64,000 bases of DNA from Parabacteroides chongii (GTDB taxonomy: Bacteria > Bacteroidota > Bacteroidia > Bacteroidales > Tannerellaceae). A program made the translations under genes and the position numbers. Position 1 is the first letter of the stretch. Each line of letters opens with the position of its first letter. The stretch lies in assembly GCF_029581355.1 (NCBI RefSeq), contig NZ_CP120849.1, positions 2,512,501 to 2,576,500 of the forward strand, read 5' to 3'. Below, piece by piece: positions 8,434 to 17,491 of this stretch. The notes beneath the pieces were generated by a model. It was given only the letters and a program-made list of their open reading frames with translations. It was not told the origin of the DNA and did not search any database.

Positions 8434-10323
8434 ATGAAGAAATATAAGATTTTATTGGCTGCAGCGGCTCTTGTGGGTTTAAGTAGCTGTATCGAAGAAA
8501 CATTGCCGACAGAATATGTGCTGAATGATCAGATACAGGCTTCGGAGTCGGCTTTGGAGGGGATGGTCAACTCTATTTATACTTCGATGGGCGGATATAA
8601 GAATGAGGACGGCGGTATAGAAATGATTTCTTACGGCAGTATGCGTGCGATGCTTGAACATAGTACGACCCAGTTTGTTTGTTCCGGAGCAAACGGTTAT
8701 AATACGATGGGGGCTTATTGTAATGGCGCTGTAAGTGCTACGGGATCAAATCGCGGACTGTACCCTTCTTACCTGTATTATTCTTACATCAAGAATGTAA
8801 ATGATATTATCAGAATGATCGACGTGAACGATCTGGATGATACGAAAAAGGGATATCTGGGAATCAGCTATGCCTATCGTGCCCTTTATTATCTGGATTT
8901 GGTTCAGATTATGGAGTACAAGAAGCCTACCGACAGCCGTTTCAGTTATGTAAGTCCTGAAAACGACTTGACGAACCTGGGTGTTCCTATCGTAACCGAA
9001 AAGACCACATCGGAAGAAGCATCCAATAACCCGCGTGCAACGGTAGATGCTGCTTATGACCTGATCCTGAGTGATCTGCAACAGGCGGAAACCTATCTGA
9101 ACGGATATACCCGTACGGATAAGACCCAACCTAACCTGGCTGCTGTGTATGGATTGTATGCCCGTGCTTATGCCAATTTGGCTTCACGTGTGAATACTTC
9201 TGCAACTTATAAAGATGAAGCATCTTATTGGCAGAAATCCGGAGAATTTGCAGATAAGGCTATTTCTGTAGCCGGTTGTACGCCGCTGACGGAAGCAGAA
9301 TGGACAGACCCTGTGAATGGTTTCAATAACCGTAATTCGCAAAACTCATGGATGTGGGCGACTTCTATTTCTGAAGGTAATACGACAGCTGCCACAGGTA
9401 ATAACGAATCGTTCTCTTTTGCCATGATCTTTGGAACAGAGACGACATTCAGTGTGTATGGCTGGCGTGTCGGCCGTTCGCTCGACCGCAAATGGTATGA
9501 ACGTCTTTCGGATAATGACTTCCGTAAGAAATCATGGCTGGATCCTAGCTTCTTCTATGAATCGAAGAATCAGAAAGAAGGAGAGCCGTACTTGGTGGAG
9601 AAAGATGCAGACGGCAAGTTTATCAACAATAAATGGTCGGTAAACGACGTAAGTACCAGTACGACTCAAAGTGATTGGAATGACGATTATTCCGGTTTCG
9701 GTCCTGACAAATACCAATATAAGTATAACAGTTCTGCGTCATGGATCCGTGCCCGTATCAACTCTTCCAACGGTTTCCTGTCATGGCCGTGGTTGTACGT
9801 CAATATGAAGTTCCGTCCGCATAACGGGGACTACCGGACACATACGGTTGGTGGTGCAATTGATTATCCGATCATGCGTATCGAAGAAATGTATTTCCTG
9901 AAAGCCGAAGCAGCACTTCATACATCCGGTGTACCTGCAGCTGCAGCCATTTTGGAGGATATCGTGAAGACACGTAATTCTACCTATACCTGTACGGCAA
10001 CTACTGCAGATGCTTTCCTGGATGAGTATGTTTTCCAGAAAGGTATCGAGTTTTGGGGTGAGGGTATCAACTATTTTGATGCCAAACGCCTGGAAGTGGG
10101 TATCCACCGTGCTTATAAAGGAACGAACTGTGAACGTTACCAGCATTGTATTGATATGGATGGCGTATATGTAGGCTGGACTCCTGGTTGGAACCAGGCT
10201 GAATTGAATGCCAATCCTGCTATCTACCACTACAATAATCCGTATACAAATCCGACGACTTATTATGTCTATAAGTCTAATGATGAGGTTAAACCGTATT
10301 ATGGGACTGAGATAACCGAATAG
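8434..10323 (+). CDS. SusD/RagB-type nutrient-binding lipoprotein
   Basis: 629 residues. Lipoprotein signal MKKYKILLAAAALVGLSSC with the lipidated cysteine at residue 19. The body is rich in aromatic residues and has the SusD layout: an N-terminal helical TPR-like scaffold (KGYLGISYAYRALYYLDLVQ) and a C-terminal part with IMRIEEMYFLKAEAAL and FWGEGINYFDAKRL, both typical of SusD/RagB. It caps the SusC barrel at the cell surface and captures the substrate. Same transcript as susC. Confidence 0.93.
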   Translation: MKKYKILLAAAALVGLSSCIEETLPTEYVLNDQIQASESALEGMVNSIYTSMGGYKNEDGGIEMISYGSMRAMLEHSTTQFVCSGANGYNTMGAYCNGAVSATGSNRGLYPSYLYYSYIKNVNDIIRMIDVNDLDDTKKGYLGISYAYRALYYLDLVQIMEYKKPTDSRFSYVSPENDLTNLGVPIVTEKTTSEEASNNPRATVDAAYDLILSDLQQAETYLNGYTRTDKTQPNLAAVYGLYARAYANLASRVNTSATYKDEASYWQKSGEFADKAISVAGCTPLTEAEWTDPVNGFNNRNSQNSWMWATSISEGNTTAATGNNESFSFAMIFGTETTFSVYGWRVGRSLDRKWYERLSDNDFRKKSWLDPSFFYESKNQKEGEPYLVEKDADGKFINNKWSVNDVSTSTTQSDWNDDYSGFGPDKYQYKYNSSASWIRARINSSNGFLSWPWLYVNMKFRPHNGDYRTHTVGGAIDYPIMRIEEMYFLKAEAALHTSGVPAAAAILEDIVKTRNSTYTCTATTADAFLDEYVFQKGIEFWGEGINYFDAKRLEVGIHRAYKGTNCERYQHCIDMDGVYVGWTPGWNQAELNANPAIYHYNNPYTNPTTYYVYKSNDEVKPYYGTEITE

Positions 10324-10371
10324 GACCTGTCTTGGCGGGCTTGCCCCGGAATGACAGAGCTATCAGCATAA

Positions 10372-10955
10372 AAAAGTTTTCGAAAATAAATCCTTCATTC
10401 CTTCATCTATATAATTAATCACTTGATTGTGGTTGTTTTATGGATGAAGGAATATTATATGAATGAAGAATTTTTGTTGTATTTCACATTTTTTAGTTCA
10501 TAAATGATCGCATCTGATACAATGAAAAGGCTGGATATCCACCGACAGGCTATCAGTTTGCCTATTCTATTTTGATACATAGCCAGTGACTTCTTAGGTC
10601 AATTGTCCTTTCTTTTTTTCTGTTTTTCAATTATCGAACGCTTATTTGTCAGCTGTCAAACGCTTGTTCGACTAATGTGCTACAAGCGTTTGACAATTGA
10701 CAAACAAGAAAGAATAGCTAACTTATGGGATAGTAAGTAATTAGACAGCTCGTTATTGCTTATTGCCTACGCCTCACTTTTTGCCTGAAGGATTAAACTT
10801 AAACAGGTATTAATCTCTGGTAGGATAATGAAGCATTAATCCGAAAAAAAGGATGCTTCCTTCATTATACTAAAAATCCTTCATCTGTAAATGATATAAA
10901 ATCAGTTAGTTATATTGCAGATGAAGGAATGAAGGATTTATTTCTGAAAACTTTT
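10372..10955. repeat. 584-bp MITE-like element with 37-bp terminal inverted repeats
   Basis: The left end (10372-10408) and right end (10919-10955) are inverted copies matching at 35 of 37 positions, the only difference being a TC/CT swap. Both contain the GATGAAGGAATGAAGGA word. Further inverted copies of the GATGAAGG / CCTTCATC word lie inside, and a second, nested inverted repeat (10645-10666 with 10683-10704, 20 of 22 matching) forms a hairpin in the middle. No open reading frame of useful length and no transposase is present. This fits a non-autonomous miniature element; a clear target-site duplication could not be identified. It fills the whole gap between susD and sufE (convergent genes). 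Confidence 0.6.
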
Positions 10956-10974
10956 GTTGAGCTGCTTTTATAAA

Positions 10975-11400
10975 TTATCCTTGTTCTTTTGTCCGGAAAG
11001 CCAGTGCGTACATACGCATCTGTTTGACCATAGCTACCAGCCCGTTGGAACGGGTAGGGGAAAGATGTTCTTTCAGACCGATCTTTTCTATGAAATAGAG
11101 GTCGGTATCCAGTATCTCCTGCGGTGTATGTCCGGATATGATGTTGATCAGTAACGAAACGATACCTTTCACAATCACGGCATCACTTTCACCTTTGAAC
11201 AGTATCTTACCGTCTTCATAATCCGCCTGTAACCACACGCGGCTCTGGCAACCTTCGATCAGGTTACTTTCTGTTTTATACTTTTCTTCCAGCGGGGGAA
11301 GTGAGTTGCCTAAATCGATCAGCAACGCATACTTGTCCATCCAGTCGTCGAAGGCTGAGAACTCTTCAATAACATTGTCCTGAAGTTCGTTGATAGTCAT
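10975..11400 (-). CDS. sufE: Sulfur acceptor protein SufE
   Basis: 141 residues, the standard size. SufE takes the persulphide from SufS and raises its activity. The acceptor cysteine is C51 in LIEGCQSRVWL, the family signature; the C-terminal LSPTRSNGLVAMVKQM block is also conserved. It lies 8 bp downstream of the M28 enzyme gene, in the same direction, probably in one operon, and is 7 kb from sufS. Confidence 0.93.
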   Translation of the reverse strand: MTINELQDNVIEEFSAFDDWMDKYALLIDLGNSLPPLEEKYKTESNLIEGCQSRVWLQADYEDGKILFKGESDAVIVKGIVSLLINIISGHTPQEILDTDLYFIEKIGLKEHLSPTRSNGLVAMVKQMRMYALAFRTKEQG

Positions 11401-11408
11401 CGTTTGTA

Positions 11409-12407
11409 TTATTTCTTTTGTCGGTTATATATTACTTCCAGGACCGTTTGCCCTACGGCTTTGAGGGTTTCACGGTCGATATTGTCCATATTGTCTTTTT
11501 GTGTGTGCCAGTACCAGCCGAAGCCGTGGTCGTTGTCCGGATCGTAGTTGATGATGTCGATGCAAGGAATGTTACGGCCTTCGATCACATATTGATGATC
11601 GTCGGTAATGTAGCCTCCCGTTGCGTTGATAAAGAATTTGCCGTAACCGAGGTCGCGTGCTGTTCTCCAAACCATATCAACAATATTGGGAGCCTTTTTT
11701 AAAGAAGTTCCTTCCTTGAAGAAGGTGGCATCTTTGGCTCCGACCATATCCAGCAGGATACCGAAGTCGGCACGATAGTTCGGCACATGCGGGTTCTTTG
11801 CCCAAAACTGGGTCCCCAGGCACCAGGTATCGGTTTTGTAGTCATCGACAAACTCCGGTGTTCCGTAATCTTCAGCATCGAAGAAGATGATGTCGATACC
11901 CACTCCCGGATCTTTCTGTCCGATCTGGCGGGCTATTTCCAGCAAGGCACCTACACCGCTGGCACCGTCGTCGGCACCGTCGATCGCTTTGCGATGATTT
12001 GCCGGATCGGGATCATGGTCGGAATAAGGACGTGAATCCCAGTGGGCGAATAGCAGGATGCGTTTGTCGTTGTCCGGATTATAAGAACCGATAATATTTT
12101 TTGCTTCCAGTCCTGTATTGTCATAAGCTGTAAGGGTGGCTTCCTGTTCGTATACTTTTGCACCGAAACGTCTCAGCTCGGACGCCAGGTAATTGCCACA
12201 GTCTTTATGGGCCGGGGTATTAGGTACACGCGGACCGAATTTGACCTGGTTTTCTACATATGTATAGGCACTGTCGGCATCGAATGTCGGCGTATTTGTT
12301 TGAGGTACTGCCTGGCTCACCGTTGTATTCTCTTTTTGTTGGTTTTTGGCCTGGCTGCATGCTGCTAATGAACATGCCAGCAGGGCAATATACAGAATGT
12401 GCATCAT
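11409..12407 (-). CDS. M28-family zinc enzyme, glutaminyl-peptide cyclotransferase-like lipoprotein
   Basis: 332 residues. Lipoprotein signal (MMHILYIALLACSLAAC), then an M28 fold. Metal ligands and active-site blocks can be seen: HWDSRPYSD, GADDGASGVGALLEIA (Asp), FFDAEDYG (Glu), TDDHQYV (His). The arrangement DSRP / DDGASG / DAED and the overall length resemble bacterial type II glutaminyl cyclases of Porphyromonas and relatives, which cyclise N-terminal glutamine of exported proteins to pyroglutamate. This would fit the mature N-termini left by signal peptidase I in Bacteroidales. An M28 aminopeptidase activity is the alternative. Predicted periplasmic or outer-membrane anchored. Confidence 0.8.
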   Translation of the reverse strand: MMHILYIALLACSLAACSQAKNQQKENTTVSQAVPQTNTPTFDADSAYTYVENQVKFGPRVPNTPAHKDCGNYLASELRRFGAKVYEQEATLTAYDNTGLEAKNIIGSYNPDNDKRILLFAHWDSRPYSDHDPDPANHRKAIDGADDGASGVGALLEIARQIGQKDPGVGIDIIFFDAEDYGTPEFVDDYKTDTWCLGTQFWAKNPHVPNYRADFGILLDMVGAKDATFFKEGTSLKKAPNIVDMVWRTARDLGYGKFFINATGGYITDDHQYVIEGRNIPCIDIINYDPDNDHGFGWYWHTQKDNMDNIDRETLKAVGQTVLEVIYNRQKK

Positions 12408-12428
12408 ATCTGTTTTTTTGTTTCTTGT

Positions 12429-14201
12429 TTATCCGTTATAGGCTGACTGCACACGTGACATGACACGCAGCAGATTGCCTCCCCATATCTTTGCAATATC
12501 GTTCTCACTATATCCGTCTTTCAAAAGACGTACGGTGATGTTGATCAGTTCATTACTTGCCCGGCACCCGATCAGTTCACCGTCGCCGTCGAAGTCGGAA
12601 CCGATGCCTACATGATTGATGCCGATCAGATCCACTATGTGATTGATGTGGCGGACGGCATCGGTAAGCGATGCTTTTTCGGCATCTTCGTTGATAAATC
12701 CTTTATACAGGCAAACCTGTACGACTCCCTGTTTGGCGGCCAGTGCTTTCAGCTGTTCGTCGGTCAGGTTACGCGGATGGTTGCATAAAGCACGCGCTGA
12801 AGAATGTGAGGCAATGATCGGCAGTGCGCTAACTTCCAGTGCGTCGTAGAACGTACTTTCTGCAGCGTGCGATACATCCACCATAATGCCCAGTCGGTTC
12901 ATTTCTGCAACCACTTCTTTCCCGAAAGGACTAAGACCGCCCCATTCGGCTTCTCCGCGGGCGGAGTCGCAAATATCGTTACTTCCATTGTGACAGAGTG
13001 TGATATAGCTGACACCCAGTTCTTTGAAGCGGGCTATATTCCGGATGTCTTTACCGATGGCATATCCGTTTTCCACTCCCAGCATGATCGCTTTTTTCCC
13101 GGCCTCTTTTGTTACCCATACTTCCTGTGGAGTGTGTGCGATATTCATTCTGCCGCGATTTATTTCCATTTGGCGATGGATCTCGTTCAAGCGGTTCATG
13201 GCGAAATCCGTAGCTTGCTGCAATGACTCGTCGTCCCGTTTCCCTTGCGGGATATAGGCAACCATGATGGCTGCATCTACCATGCCTTCCTCCATAAGCG
13301 GAAGATTCACTTTACCGCCCTCTTTCTGACCGATATTGAACTGGTCGGGAAAGATCATCGGGGTGTCGGTATGGGAATCGAGTATGACATTCCGGCTGTG
13401 GATACGTTTAGCCTCTTTAAACAGGCGTGCTGCTTCTACATGATGCCTGAATAATTCGAGCATCAGTTCGTCACCGTTGGATGCCATTGCTTCGGGATGC
13501 CATTGGATACTGAATATCTCTTTCTCGGGATGCTCCATCGCTTCGTTGATACCATCGGGAGCAACGGCTGTTTCCCTGAATTCGGGAGCAACCTCTTTTA
13601 CCGCCTGGTGGTGTACGGAATTGACCAGTACATCCGGTTCCTTTCTCAATATTTCGAAAAGACGGGAAGAGCTATCGGTGATACGGACGGAATGTGAAGC
13701 TTGTTCGCGGGGCATTGCCTGGCTATGTTTGAACACGCCACCTGCATGTTGCGAATAAATATCCTGGTAGACAGAGCCGCCGAAAGTTACATTGATAAGC
13801 TGATGTCCGCGACAGATACCCATAACAGGTAGCTGACGGTTGGTTGCCAATCGGAGCAGGATCAGGTCGAACTCATCGCGGAAGGTATCCACATCCTGTA
13901 ACTGCGGTATCGGCTCTTCCCCGATATAAAGCGGGTTGAGATCTCCTCCTCCGCTCATCAGTAACCCATCCAGACTGGAAACGATCGCTGTAAGGGCTTC
14001 CAGGTCGGTGATAACCGGGATCAGTACCGGTGCACCTCCAGCCATCAGAACGGACTGGACATAAGTCTCCGCTATACAGGAAAGTCCGTCTTTCCGGTTT
14101 GAAGATATTCCTATACGGGGAGGCTGAAGTTTTTCTTTCTTAGGACTGAAATTGTCAACTTCCCTGAACAGGGCTTCTAAACTCGGACGACGGACTAGCA
14201 T
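12429..14201 (-). CDS. Fused class I glutamine amidotransferase (C26) and membrane dipeptidase (M19)
   Basis: 590 residues with two enzyme domains. Residues about 28-260 are a peptidase C26 / PuuD-like glutamine amidotransferase: nucleophile C130 in GICRGHQ, and H235 and E237 in QWHPEA. Residues about 270-585 are an M19 renal-dipeptidase-like zinc enzyme: HxD motif H277/D279 in DSHTDTP, then DVSHAAE, IASHSSARALCNHPRN and HVGIGSDFDGDGE. C26 enzymes cleave gamma-glutamyl bonds; M19 enzymes cleave dipeptides, including those with D-residues. The pairing suggests sequential breakdown of gamma-glutamyl or cell-wall peptides (inference). No signal peptide is seen, so a cytoplasmic site is likely. 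All key residues are intact in both halves. Confidence 0.88.
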   Translation of the reverse strand: MLVRRPSLEALFREVDNFSPKKEKLQPPRIGISSNRKDGLSCIAETYVQSVLMAGGAPVLIPVITDLEALTAIVSSLDGLLMSGGGDLNPLYIGEEPIPQLQDVDTFRDEFDLILLRLATNRQLPVMGICRGHQLINVTFGGSVYQDIYSQHAGGVFKHSQAMPREQASHSVRITDSSSRLFEILRKEPDVLVNSVHHQAVKEVAPEFRETAVAPDGINEAMEHPEKEIFSIQWHPEAMASNGDELMLELFRHHVEAARLFKEAKRIHSRNVILDSHTDTPMIFPDQFNIGQKEGGKVNLPLMEEGMVDAAIMVAYIPQGKRDDESLQQATDFAMNRLNEIHRQMEINRGRMNIAHTPQEVWVTKEAGKKAIMLGVENGYAIGKDIRNIARFKELGVSYITLCHNGSNDICDSARGEAEWGGLSPFGKEVVAEMNRLGIMVDVSHAAESTFYDALEVSALPIIASHSSARALCNHPRNLTDEQLKALAAKQGVVQVCLYKGFINEDAEKASLTDAVRHINHIVDLIGINHVGIGSDFDGDGELIGCRASNELINITVRLLKDGYSENDIAKIWGGNLLRVMSRVQSAYNG

Positions 14202-14204
14202 AAT

Positions 14205-14300
14205 TGAAAATTATAAATTGATAATTGAAAATTAATGTGTTGAAATTGAGGATTGAATAGAAGTTTTAACTTTCAATTTTCAATTCTCAATTTTCAATTA
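14205..14300. repeat. AT-rich inverted repeat of AATTGAAAATT words
   Basis: The gap between gyrB and the C26-M19 gene is made of repeated AATTGAAAATT units on the left and TTTTCAATT units on the right, giving an imperfect inverted repeat. It may fold on the minus strand after gyrB and act as a weak terminator. Similar words are known to be scattered between genes in Bacteroidales (from memory). Confidence 0.55.
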
Positions 14301-14302
14301 AC

Positions 14303-16258
14303 TTAAGCGTCAATATTTGCGTATGTAGCATTCTCCTCGATGAATTCGCGGCGCGGACCTACGTCTTCACCCATCAACATGGAGAATATCTGGTCAGCTT
14401 CTGCTGCGCTGTCGATCGTGATCTGTTTCAACGTACGGTTTTCTGGATTCATGGTCGTATCCCACAGCTGGTGGTCGTTCATTTCTCCCAAACCTTTGTA
14501 TCGTTGCGTGTGTATTTGGTTTTCATTACCTCCACCAAACTTGTCGATGAATGCCTGACGTTGTTGTTCTGTCCAGCAGTATTCTTCGACTTTACCTTTC
14601 TTACACAGGTAAAGGGGAGGAGTAGCCAGGTATACATATCCGTTCTCGATCAGGGCGCGCATTCTGCGGAAGAAGAACGTAAGGATCAAAGTGGCAATGT
14701 GGCTTCCGTCCACGTCGGCATCGGTCATGATGATCACCTTGTGGTAACGGAGCTTGCTCAGGTTCAATTCTTTCGGATCTTCCTCTGTACCGATAGTAAC
14801 ACCCATAGCACGGAAGATGTTTTGGATTTCTTCACTTTCGAACACTTTATGGTCCATCGCTTTCTCTACGTTCAGGATCTTACCGCGGAGCGGCAGGATA
14901 GCCTGGAACACACGGTCGCGGCCCTGTTTAGCCGTACCGCCTGCAGAGTCCCCTTCGACCAGGAATAACTCACAGATAGAAGCGTCTTTGGAAGAACAGT
15001 CTGCCAGCTTGCCGGGAAGTCCGCCACCGGTCATCGGCGATTTACGCTGAACCAGTTCGCGTGCTTTACGGGCAGCCTGACGTGCCTGGGCAGCCAGGAC
15101 AACTTTTTCAACGATAATCTTCGCTTCTTTCGGATGTTCTTCCAGATAATAACTAAGAGCTTCACCGATTGCCTGATCTACAGCACCTGTCACTTCACTG
15201 TTACCCAGCTTCGTCTTGGTCTGTCCTTCAAACTGTGGCTCAGCAACCTTAATAGAGATAACGGCTGTCAGACCTTCACGGAAGTCATCGCCCTGGATCT
15301 CTACTTTTGCCTTTTCCAGTAGTTTGGAGTCTTCTGCATATTTCTTCAGTGTACGTGTCAGACCACGGCGGAAACCAGCCAGGTGCGTACCACCTTCGAT
15401 TGTGTTGATATCATTTACATACGAGAACACGCTTTCGTTGAAAGAAGTGTTGTATGTCATAGCTACTTCTACGGGAATACCCTGTTTCTCCGTTACGATA
15501 TGGATCACATCGGGGATCAGGGATTCTTTGGAACGGTCTACGTAGCGAACAAATTCTTTCAGGCCTTCTTCAGAACGGAATAGTTCCGATTTAAAGGTTC
15601 CGTCTTCTTTGATTACGCGTTTGTCTGTCAGTGTTAAGCTAATACCGGCATTCAGAAAAGCTAGTTCGCGCAGACGAGTAGCCAATATATCGTATTTGTA
15701 TTCTGTAACTGTAAAGATACTGCCGTCCGGTTTGAAGGAGATAGTTGTACCAGTTGTTTCTGTTTGTCCGGTCACTTCCACGCCATGTAACGGTTTACCG
15801 CAAGAGAATTCCTGCATGTGTACTTTCCCGTCACGGCGTACCTCTGCTTTTAAATAGGTGGATAGCGCGTTCACACAGGAAACACCCACACCGTGCAGAC
15901 CACCGGATACTTTGTAGGTCCCTTTATCGAATTTACCACCAGCATGTAGAACGGTTAAAACTACTTCCAGAGCTGATTTACCTTCTTTCTCATGAAAATC
16001 TACTGGGATACCGCGACCGTCGTCCGATACTGTGATCGAATTGTCTTCGTTAATTACCACATCGATCTGGGAACAAAATCCGGCTAACGCTTCATCTATC
16101 GAGTTGTCGACAACTTCGTATACGAGATGATGGAGACCTTTTTCACTGGTGTCACCAATGTACATGGATGGCCTTTTACGTACTGCTTCTAACCCTTCAA
16201 GTACCTGAATACTGTCCGCAGAGTATTCCCCGGAAGTATTCTTCATTTCTTCACTCAT
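14303..16258 (-). CDS. gyrB: DNA gyrase subunit B
   Basis: 651 residues, normal for bacteroidete GyrB. It is the ATPase subunit of gyrase, which adds negative supercoils. In order: GHKL ATPase domain (YEVVDNSIDEALAG, DDGRGIPVDFHEKEGKSA, HAGGKFDKGTYKVSGGLHGVG), transducer domain, Toprim domain (LVEGDSAGGTAKQGRDR, DADVDGSHIATL) and the C-terminal QRYKGLGEMN and DVGPRREFIEENA. On the minus strand a TACATTTG -7 candidate lies at 16317-16310, about 50 bp before the start codon, without a clear -33 element. Confidence 0.97.
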   Translation of the reverse strand: MSEEMKNTSGEYSADSIQVLEGLEAVRKRPSMYIGDTSEKGLHHLVYEVVDNSIDEALAGFCSQIDVVINEDNSITVSDDGRGIPVDFHEKEGKSALEVVLTVLHAGGKFDKGTYKVSGGLHGVGVSCVNALSTYLKAEVRRDGKVHMQEFSCGKPLHGVEVTGQTETTGTTISFKPDGSIFTVTEYKYDILATRLRELAFLNAGISLTLTDKRVIKEDGTFKSELFRSEEGLKEFVRYVDRSKESLIPDVIHIVTEKQGIPVEVAMTYNTSFNESVFSYVNDINTIEGGTHLAGFRRGLTRTLKKYAEDSKLLEKAKVEIQGDDFREGLTAVISIKVAEPQFEGQTKTKLGNSEVTGAVDQAIGEALSYYLEEHPKEAKIIVEKVVLAAQARQAARKARELVQRKSPMTGGGLPGKLADCSSKDASICELFLVEGDSAGGTAKQGRDRVFQAILPLRGKILNVEKAMDHKVFESEEIQNIFRAMGVTIGTEEDPKELNLSKLRYHKVIIMTDADVDGSHIATLILTFFFRRMRALIENGYVYLATPPLYLCKKGKVEEYCWTEQQRQAFIDKFGGGNENQIHTQRYKGLGEMNDHQLWDTTMNPENRTLKQITIDSAAEADQIFSMLMGEDVGPRREFIEENATYANIDA

Positions 16259-16392
16259 GAGTTTCTATCCTTTAAAATCACTAAATTTCTATATATCTAA
16301 AAATGCTAACAAATGTAGTGAAAATAATCGACTTAGTAGGTAAAAGAGGTGTGAAAATAGCAAAAAATGCGACAGGTGGGAGGGTAAACAAA

Positions 16393-16424
16393 AAGCGGTC
16401 GGATTCGTATGAACCCGACCGCTT
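16393..16424 (-). terminator. Terminator of the tRNA-Glu/rpsT unit
   Basis: On the minus strand, a stem AAGCGGTCGG / CCGACCGCTT followed by TTTTT, just after the second tRNA-Glu and before gyrB's own promoter region. Confidence 0.8.
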
Positions 16425-16430
16425 GTAAAG

Positions 16431-16502
16431 TAGCCCATAGGGGAATCGAACCCCTCTTTCAAGAATGAAAATCTTGCGTCCTAGCCGATAGACGAATGGG
16501 CC
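16431..16502 (-). tRNA. tRNA-Glu (anticodon TTC), copy 2
   Basis: 72 nt, cloverleaf complete: acceptor GGCCCAT pairing with ATGGGCT and discriminator A, anticodon loop GATTTTCATTC with TTC, T-arm GGTTCGATTCC. CCA is not encoded. Appears identical to the copy at 16809-16880. Confidence 0.95.
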
Positions 16503-16511
16503 GAAATATCC

Positions 16512-16766
16512 TTATGCAAGTTTGTTAACGTGCTTTGTCAACTTGGATTTCAGATTGCCAGCTTTATTCTTGTGAATAACGTTTTTCTTAGCAAGCTTAT
16601 CCAGCATAGAGCACACCTTAGGTAATAATACCTGAGCTTCATTCTTGTCTTCAGTTGCACGCAGTACACGCATTGCATTTCTTGCAGTTTTTGCATGATA
16701 TCTGTTGCGTAGACGTCTTGCGCTCGTCTGTCTGATTCTCTTGATAGATGACTTGTGATTTGCCAT
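16512..16766 (-). CDS. rpsT: 30S ribosomal protein S20
   Basis: 84 residues, lysine/arginine-rich. [19 protein letters not shown] is the classic S20 N-terminus. S20 binds 16S rRNA early in small-subunit assembly. The gene is sandwiched between two tRNA-Glu genes (42 bp from one and 9 bp from the other), all on the minus strand and sharing one promoter and one terminator, so release of the mRNA must involve tRNA processing on both sides. Confidence 0.97.
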   Translation of the reverse strand: MANHKSSIKRIRQTSARRLRNRYHAKTARNAMRVLRATEDKNEAQVLLPKVCSMLDKLAKKNVIHKNKAGNLKSKLTKHVNKLA

Positions 16767-16808
16767 TTCTTAGCTATTCTTTATTGAATTTTTTAATCTT
16801 GTTTATTG

Positions 16809-16880
16809 TAGCCCATAGGGGAATCGAACCCCTCTTTCAAGAATGAAAATCTTGCGTCCTAGCCGATAGACGAATGGGCC
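16809..16880 (-). tRNA. tRNA-Glu (anticodon TTC), copy 1
   Basis: Same 72-nt sequence as copy 2, first gene of the tRNA-Glu/rpsT/tRNA-Glu unit. Confidence 0.95.
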
Positions 16881-16939
16881 ATCATGTCAAAGTTCTCACT
16901 TTCAGCGCTCTGGGATTGTTGATTTCCCGATTGCGAGTG

Positions 16940-16969
16940 CAAAGATAGATGTTCTCTCTGAACTACCAA
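16940..16969 (-). promoter_or_regulatory. Promoter of the tRNA-Glu/rpsT unit
   Basis: On the minus strand TTG (16969-16967), 19 bp, TATCTTTG (16947-16940), about 60 bp before the first tRNA-Glu. Confidence 0.7.
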
Positions 16970-17012
16970 AACATTTCATGAGAAAATTTAATGTTAGTTC
17001 TTGTTTTAACTT

Positions 17013-17402
17013 CTATTTAGAACTTATGTCCTGTAAATGTATTTCTAAAGCCTTGACGGAAATGTTTATTTCCCAGATACATACGCATAGGGAAGCCGCC
17101 AGGAGCAGCAGAGCGATACCGAATATCCAGGCGGCGATGATTTGCCATGAAATATAAATGAAGAACATGGAAATCACGCATAGCAGCAGACTGAGTATGC
17201 CGAGTATCTGCATCGAACGGGTCAGATAAAGCCGTTTGCGAAGGTTCGCGATCTGGGCGATATCCTTCGGATCGTGTGTCTGCTGGTGCTTTTCCTTTAA
17301 CGTGCGGACTACGCTGGCGTATGAAAGGAAACGGTTGGTATAGGCCAATAGTATCAGTGATATGGCTGAAAATAAAAGCGACGGGGTAGTAAGATCTAAC
17401 AT
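17013..17402 (-). CDS. DUF2721-like membrane protein
   Basis: 129 residues with three membrane segments: one at the N-terminus (LLFSAISLILLAYTNRF) and two close together at about residues 66-110. The N-terminal TPSLLFSAISLILLAYTNRFL, followed by a short charged cytoplasmic loop, is the pattern of DUF2721. Function unknown. It is divergent from recO and read alone. Confidence 0.65.
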   Translation of the reverse strand: MLDLTTPSLLFSAISLILLAYTNRFLSYASVVRTLKEKHQQTHDPKDIAQIANLRKRLYLTRSMQILGILSLLLCVISMFFIYISWQIIAAWIFGIALLLLAASLCVCIWEINISVKALEIHLQDISSK

Positions 17403-17461
17403 AACTCAAATGTATTTATACTATTATAACCTGCAAATATCGTAAATAGTTTGTTGTTTTG

Positions 17462-17469
17462 TACCTTTG
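17462..17469 (+). promoter_or_regulatory. -7 element upstream of recO
   Basis: TACCTTTG 23 bp before the recO start; the upstream TTTGTTGTTTTG stretch offers poor spacing for a -33 element, so only the -7 box is claimed. Confidence 0.45.
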
Positions 17470-17491
17470 TCTGTCATAAAGCGGTGAAGAT

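Noticed and set aside
16431..16880. Integrated element flanked by duplicated tRNA-Glu sites
   Set aside because: The only content is rpsT, a core gene, with a shared promoter and terminator; no integrase is present.
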